Shown here: positions 5,717-9,029 of the stretch, one piece after another
How the letters are laid out: each line of letters starts with the position of its first letter
Numbering within the stretch: position 1 is the first letter of the stretch
NCBI GenBank assembly: GCA_002309175.1
Contig: DBWX01000006.1
Span: forward strand, 188-9,216
Source of the DNA: Ruminococcaceae bacterium UBA1227
Lineage (GTDB): Bacteria > Bacillota > Clostridia > Oscillospirales > Acutalibacteraceae
Reading direction: 5' to 3'
Length of the DNA stretch: 9,029 nt
Translations under genes and position numbers: made by a program
Notes under the pieces: generated by a model
Seen by the model: the letters and a program-made list of their open reading frames with translations, nothing else
The model's database searches: none
Told to the model about the DNA's origin: nothing

Positions 5717-7333
5717 TTAAAGTTCGTTCCAGTGTTTTACGCCCTTTTTGTCTATCCAGATATTCGTAACAGCGGTTGCAATGACAAAGAACCACATGAG
5801 CAGTTTGATGTATGTCTCCGCAGCAATATGTTCTTTGAGCAGGAACCAATAGAGTGCGCCGAGACCGATTACGACAGCCCAGCCGCCGAACATGATTATC
5901 ATGACGGGTAAGCTCTGTTTTATGGGAACAGTCTCATCTTTCCACTCAAGATTCGGCATCAGGAGGTTTAACATGAGACCGAATGACGTGATGAAGAGCA
6001 TATAGGCCACTGCCGTAAGACAGGCGAAAGCACTCGTCATGATATCCAGTTTAAAAGCATAGCAGAGAGCTGCCGTGAGCAGGAATGTGCCCGGAAGACC
6101 TACGGCATACTGAAGACGCTTCTTTGACTCAAATACGGCGCGCGGATCAATGGGCATGGATTTTAAAATCCAGATATTTCTGCCCTCAAGCGAGATTGAA
6201 GGCGCCGTGATTGTCACCATTGACGCCATAAGAAATACTGCGGCAAGCGGCAGGAGCGGAACTACTGAAGTCACATCGGGCAGCATGGCTACCAGCGTTT
6301 TTGAAGTTATAAATCCGCTTATTGTATCCGCCTTAATCATTACAAACACCGCGCCGATTACCATAAGAATGGCACCGAGACCCGGGTTTAACATGTACGC
6401 TACGCTCTTTGTGAAATGTCTCATTTCCTTCGAGAAGAGGGCGGCGTTCATGCTGCTCGTCTTCACTGATTTTTCCGCAACATATTCGGTCTTTTTCTCT
6501 CCCCTGTTTGTCGTCATCAGTTTCAGATAGTTACGCGAGAGGACAAAGTAAACCAGTGCAAAGAGCAGGGTTGCGGCTGCGGCGCAGCCGAGGAGACATC
6601 CTACATCGCCCGTAAAGGCATGGCCGAACCAGTATACGAGTTTCGCCTTTCCCTTTATGTTCTGAGCGAAGATCTCTCCGTTTTCCACAATGTATGAAAG
6701 GTACTTGTTTATTCTGAAATAGACATAGTAGTAACCGAAGAAGAACAGAAGCGATATAAATACGGTCACGAATGTCTTGTTCCTGAGTCTGTTTGAAATC
6801 AGGGCGATTAAATATCCGAGCACACAGCAGAGTGCCGAACTTATAAGCCCCAGGACAAAGAACATCAGAAGCGAGCAGATTACGGACGATGCAGTCTGGT
6901 CTGCCTTGGCATAATAGTAGATGAGTGTCGGCGCATAGAAGATTGCGCTGAAAACCAGAGACAGAAGAAAGGTTATGAAAACCTTAACTGCAAGTATTGT
7001 ATTCGTGTTTATCGGCATCGAGAGCAGAAGGTCGTTGTCCTTAGCTTTATAGAGCATTGAAAATGTCAGGAAAACACTTCCTATGAGGCCCATGAACATT
7101 GTAACAAGGCCCATCATTATGAAGTAGAACCAGTCAAGACCTATCATGAAGAAAGTCTTTCCGAACAGGCTGCTTATTCCCATTCCCGCCATGAAGAGTG
7201 AAAACGCAACAAGGAGCCAGAGGGATACAAACAGAATGATTTTTCCGGGGGACTGTTTCTTTCCGGTCTTTCTGTTCTTTACGAAAAACGAGCCTATCTC
7301 CATAAGATGCTTTTTGAGAAGAAGCTTAAACAT
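5717..7333 (-). CDS. ABC-2 type exporter permease, 12 transmembrane helices
   Basis: The membrane subunit partner of the ATPase encoded just upstream. I count about 12 hydrophobic helices in two groups of six. A soluble charged linker of about 40 residues between them carries NYLKLMTTNRGEKK and FSKEMRHF. Each half contains the same short motif after its second helix: LLSMPINTN at about 104-112 and LKSMPIDPR at about 391-399, indicating internal duplication. It resembles the 'putative ABC exporter' permease group of Firmicutes; the substrate is unknown. The frame opens at 7357, but the chosen start is ATG 7333 (538 aa, [12 protein letters not shown]). The ribosome site AAGGAG at 7343-7348 is 9 nt from it, and only 3 nt from the ATG at 7339. 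This start overlaps the ATPase gene by 8 bp, typical of coupled subunits. Confidence 0.9.
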   Translation of the reverse strand: MFKLLLKKHLMEIGSFFVKNRKTGKKQSPGKIILFVSLWLLVAFSLFMAGMGISSLFGKTFFMIGLDWFYFIMMGLVTMFMGLIGSVFLTFSMLYKAKDNDLLLSMPINTNTILAVKVFITFLLSLVFSAIFYAPTLIYYYAKADQTASSVICSLLMFFVLGLISSALCCVLGYLIALISNRLRNKTFVTVFISLLFFFGYYYVYFRINKYLSYIVENGEIFAQNIKGKAKLVYWFGHAFTGDVGCLLGCAAAATLLFALVYFVLSRNYLKLMTTNRGEKKTEYVAEKSVKTSSMNAALFSKEMRHFTKSVAYMLNPGLGAILMVIGAVFVMIKADTISGFITSKTLVAMLPDVTSVVPLLPLAAVFLMASMVTITAPSISLEGRNIWILKSMPIDPRAVFESKKRLQYAVGLPGTFLLTAALCYAFKLDIMTSAFACLTAVAYMLFITSFGLMLNLLMPNLEWKDETVPIKQSLPVMIIMFGGWAVVIGLGALYWFLLKEHIAAETYIKLLMWFFVIATAVTNIWIDKKGVKHWNEL

Positions 7334-8051
7334 TGACATCCGCTCCTTCGTCAACAAGCTCGAGGAATACCTCCTCGAGGGACTCGTCGCCCTTTACTTC
7401 TTCCATTGTGCCGCTCTTTATGAGCTTGCCCTCTTTGATGATGGCAACTCTGTCGCAGAGCCTTTCGGCGACATCGAGAACGTGAGTCGAGAAGAAGATG
7501 GCGCCGCCCTCGTTGCAGACCTCGCGCATATACTCTTTGAGTATGTGCGCGGCTTTCGGGTCGAGGCCGACAAAAGGTTCGTCCATGAGCATATATTTCG
7601 GTTTGTGAACGAGAGCGGATATTACGGCAAGTTTCTGCTTCATGCCGTGAGAGTATGATGATATAAGCTCGGCGAGATTGCTCTCAATCTCGAACGCGCT
7701 TGCGTACTTGTGGATTCTCTCCTGACGGTCAGACTGTGAGACTTCAAAGATATCCGCGATGAAATTTAAATACTGAATGCCGGTCATGAAGTCATAGAGA
7801 TCCGGATTGTCGGGTATATATGCAAACATTCTCTTGCACTCAAGCGGGGCGTCCTTTATTGATTTCCCGTCAAAAAGGATATCTCCCTCATCAAACTGAA
7901 GGATACCCGTCATGGACTTGAGTGTTGTTGTCTTGCCCGCTCCGTTGTGACCGATGAAAGCGTAGATTTCACCGGCATCAATTGTCAGGGACAGGTCATC
8001 AACGGCTTTCTTATCACCGTAAACCTTGGTCAGGTTTTTAATCTCAATCAT
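7326..8051 (-). CDS. ABC transporter ATP-binding protein (ABC-2 exporter type)
   Basis: A 241-residue nucleotide-binding subunit driving the 12-helix permease encoded next. Motifs in order: A-loop Tyr11; Walker [11 protein letters not shown] with Lys40 and Thr41; signature [10 protein letters not shown] at 132-141; Walker B YMLMDEP with Asp157 and catalytic Glu158; D-loop GLDP at 162-165; switch His190 in FSTH. The Q-loop glutamine is replaced: the region reads [14 protein letters not shown] (78-91), the PE/PD variant common in ABC-2 and EcsA-like exporters. Everything needed for ATP hydrolysis is present. The C-terminal tail ends in a [12 protein letters not shown] segment typical of this class. 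The start ATG 8051 lies 8 bp inside the end of the upstream ribbon-helix-helix gene, and its stop overlaps the permease start by 8 bp. The transported substrate is unknown. Confidence 0.95.
   Translation of the reverse strand: MIEIKNLTKVYGDKKAVDDLSLTIDAGEIYAFIGHNGAGKTTTLKSMTGILQFDEGDILFDGKSIKDAPLECKRMFAYIPDNPDLYDFMTGIQYLNFIADIFEVSQSDRQERIHKYASAFEIESNLAELISSYSHGMKQKLAVISALVHKPKYMLMDEPFVGLDPKAAHILKEYMREVCNEGGAIFFSTHVLDVAERLCDRVAIIKEGKLIKSGTMEEVKGDESLEEVFLELVDEGADVNV
7343..7348 (-). promoter_or_regulatory. Ribosome binding site that decides the permease start
   Basis: AAGGAG on the minus strand lies within the last codons of the ATPase gene. Spacing is 9 nt to ATG 7333 and 3 nt to ATG 7339, while ATG 7357 lies upstream of it. 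The first is the only normal spacing. Confidence 0.7.
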
Positions 8052-8247
8052 CGAATTTCACCTCAAGCGGGGCATCTATGTCGAGCCCCACGTACTTTCC
8101 GTCTTTTTTGCGCTGCTTCACGCACTCGGTCAGAAGATATTCTATCTGTCCGTTGACGGACCTGAAATCATCTTCTGCCCAAGCGGCAAGCGCGTTATAG
8201 AGTTTAGGTGACAGGCGCAGAGGTACCTGCTTTTTTTCGTCTGCCAT
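8044..8247 (-). CDS. Small ribbon-helix-helix (Arc-like) DNA-binding protein
   Basis: A 67-residue protein with the pattern of an Arc/MetJ-type ribbon-helix-helix. A short beta strand at about 6-12 (QVPLRLS) is followed by helix 1 at about 13-25 ([14 protein letters not shown]), a turn, then helix 2 at about 30-46 beginning [11 protein letters not shown] short acidic tail follows (about 50-67). Such proteins dimerise and read DNA through the paired strands, usually as repressors; autoregulation of this operon is a reasonable guess only. It starts 15 bp after the stop of the SPFH gene with GAGGTG about 6 nt upstream, and it overlaps the ATPase start by 8 bp. No toxin gene adjoins it, so an antitoxin role is not supported. 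Its operator would be expected upstream of the SPFH gene, beyond the right edge. Confidence 0.87.
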   Translation of the reverse strand: MADEKKQVPLRLSPKLYNALAAWAEDDFRSVNGQIEYLLTECVKQRKKDGKYVGLDIDAPLEVKFDD

Positions 8248-8262
8248 TTCTACACCTCTTGA

Positions 8263-9029
8263 TTAATAAAGGCTGCCTGAGTTTACTATGGGCTGTGCAT
8301 CCTTGTTGCCGCAGAGTACGACAAGAAGGTTGGAAACCATGGCTGCCTTTCTCTCCTCATCGAGATTGACCGTGCCGTTTTTATCGAGTCTGTCGAGCGC
8401 CATTTCAACCATGCCTACGGCGCCGTCAACGATCATCTTGCGGGCGTCGATGATGGCTGAAGCCTGCTGACGCTGAAGCATAACGGCCGCAATCTCGGGA
8501 GCATATGCAAGGTATGTGATGCGAGCCTCGATAATCTCGATGCCGGCCTCGTCAACCTTGGACTGAATCTCTTCCTTGATTCTGTTTGCGACAACTTCGG
8601 ATGAGCCTCTGAGTGAACCCTCGTCGGCAATACCGTCACCTGTTGTGTCTACGCCGGGAGCTACATCGTACGGATAAAGACGGACGATGTTACGAAGAGC
8701 AGAGTCGCACTGGAGTGAGAGATACTCTTTATAGTTGTCAACATTGAAGACAGCCTTTGCGGTGTCTGTTACCTTCCACATTACCGCGATACCGATTTCA
8801 ACGGGGTTGCCGAGGCAGTCGTTGATCTTCTGGCGGCTGTTGTTGAGAGTCATTATCTTAAGGGAAATCTTCTTGCCGTTTGCGCGTGCGGCAGCTGCAG
8901 CGGCATTTGTGCCGGTCGTAACTGCAGTGATAAGGTCAGCGCCTTCAGATGCCACATCACCGCTCTGATTAAGCTTTGTGGCAGCGGCGGGGTTGAAACC
9001 TACGCAGAAAGGATTTACGAAATAGAATC
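8263..9029 (-). CDS. SPFH/band-7 domain protein, 5' end beyond the right edge
   Basis: SPFH proteins oligomerise at membranes and act as scaffolds; the specific role here is unknown. The frame is open from the right edge to TAA 8263, giving 255 full codons. The first visible residues, FYFVNPFCVGFNP, fit the early strands of an SPFH domain, so only a few dozen N-terminal residues, probably with the membrane anchor, are missing. Landmarks are KISLKIMTLNNSRQKIND, NPVEIGIAVMWKVTDT, YLSLQCDSALRNIVR, then the long helix with ITYLAYAPEIAAVMLQRQQA. An Ala-rich low-complexity stretch near 8900 is a loop. An acidic loop, DTTGDGIADE (8620-8649), resembles a calcium-binding loop. A GTG at 8955 could be mistaken for a start but cuts the domain. 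It heads the visible part of the minus-strand operon, 15 bp before the ribbon-helix-helix gene. Confidence 0.93.
   Translation of the reverse strand, partial: FYFVNPFCVGFNPAAATKLNQSGDVASEGADLITAVTTGTNAAAAAARANGKKISLKIMTLNNSRQKINDCLGNPVEIGIAVMWKVTDTAKAVFNVDNYKEYLSLQCDSALRNIVRLYPYDVAPGVDTTGDGIADEGSLRGSSEVVANRIKEEIQSKVDEAGIEIIEARITYLAYAPEIAAVMLQRQQASAIIDARKMIVDGAVGMVEMALDRLDKNGTVNLDEERKAAMVSNLLVVLCGNKDAQPIVNSGSLY

Noticed and set aside
5447..5911. Plus-strand open frame of 154 codons
   Set aside because: Antisense to the phosphoesterase and the permease end, both of which have strong family motifs; there is no matching ribosome site or domain.
7334..7357. Longer permease start at ATG 7357 or 7339
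   Set aside because: The only good ribosome site (7343-7348) lies downstream of 7357 and too close to 7339; ATG 7333 has normal spacing and begins the typical MFKLLLKK sequence.
8044..8247. Antitoxin of a toxin-antitoxin pair
   Set aside because: The fold type fits, but the neighbours are an SPFH gene and an ABC ATPase; no toxin-like gene adjoins it.
8953..8955. GTG as the start of the SPFH protein
   Set aside because: The frame stays open to the window edge and the upstream residues (FYFVNPFC...) are SPFH sequence, so the true start is outside the window.

Overview
The window looks like the chromosome of an anaerobic Firmicute of the class Clostridia. The RpoB N-terminus, starting [10 protein letters not shown] and carrying a [20 protein letters not shown] segment, resembles Oscillospiraceae/Ruminococcaceae homologues from memory; that placement is inference. 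Base composition is balanced, Shine-Dalgarno sites are strong (GGAGG/GGAG type), and genes are tightly packed. No rRNA, tRNA, CRISPR array, insertion sequence or phage gene was seen. No stretch longer than about 156 bp lacks a gene.

Layout from left to right. (1) 1-2027, minus strand: the first 675 codons of rpoB, cut by the left edge. It has its own consensus promoter, whose spacer and -10 box lie inside a long inverted repeat. (2) 2184-3839, minus strand: three overlapping small genes for single-pass membrane proteins. The first two begin with a cytoplasmic zinc ribbon and the third does not. All three appear to share an extracytoplasmic motif centred on Asp-Tyr, so they may be paralogues. 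Their function is unknown. (3) 3840-3951: a divergent promoter region. (4) 3952-4359, plus strand: ndk, nucleoside diphosphate kinase, the only plus-strand gene. (5) 4369-4402: a strong terminator that serves the converging genes on both sides. (6) 4401-9029, minus strand: a six-gene operon read right to left. It encodes an SPFH/band-7 protein (5' end beyond the right edge), a small ribbon-helix-helix DNA-binding protein, an ABC ATPase, its 12-helix permease, a YfcE-like metallophosphoesterase, and a YhfC-type intramembrane protease.

Regions 1 and 4 are housekeeping genes (transcription, nucleotide pools). Region 6 reads as a membrane unit: a scaffold-type SPFH protein, a likely small regulator, an ABC-2 type exporter of unknown substrate, a phosphoesterase and an intramembrane protease. 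Gene overlaps and gaps of 2-15 bp argue for one transcript, but a joint function is inference. Region 2 is the least explained part. Together with the inverted repeat at the rpoB promoter it is the most worthwhile target for follow-up.
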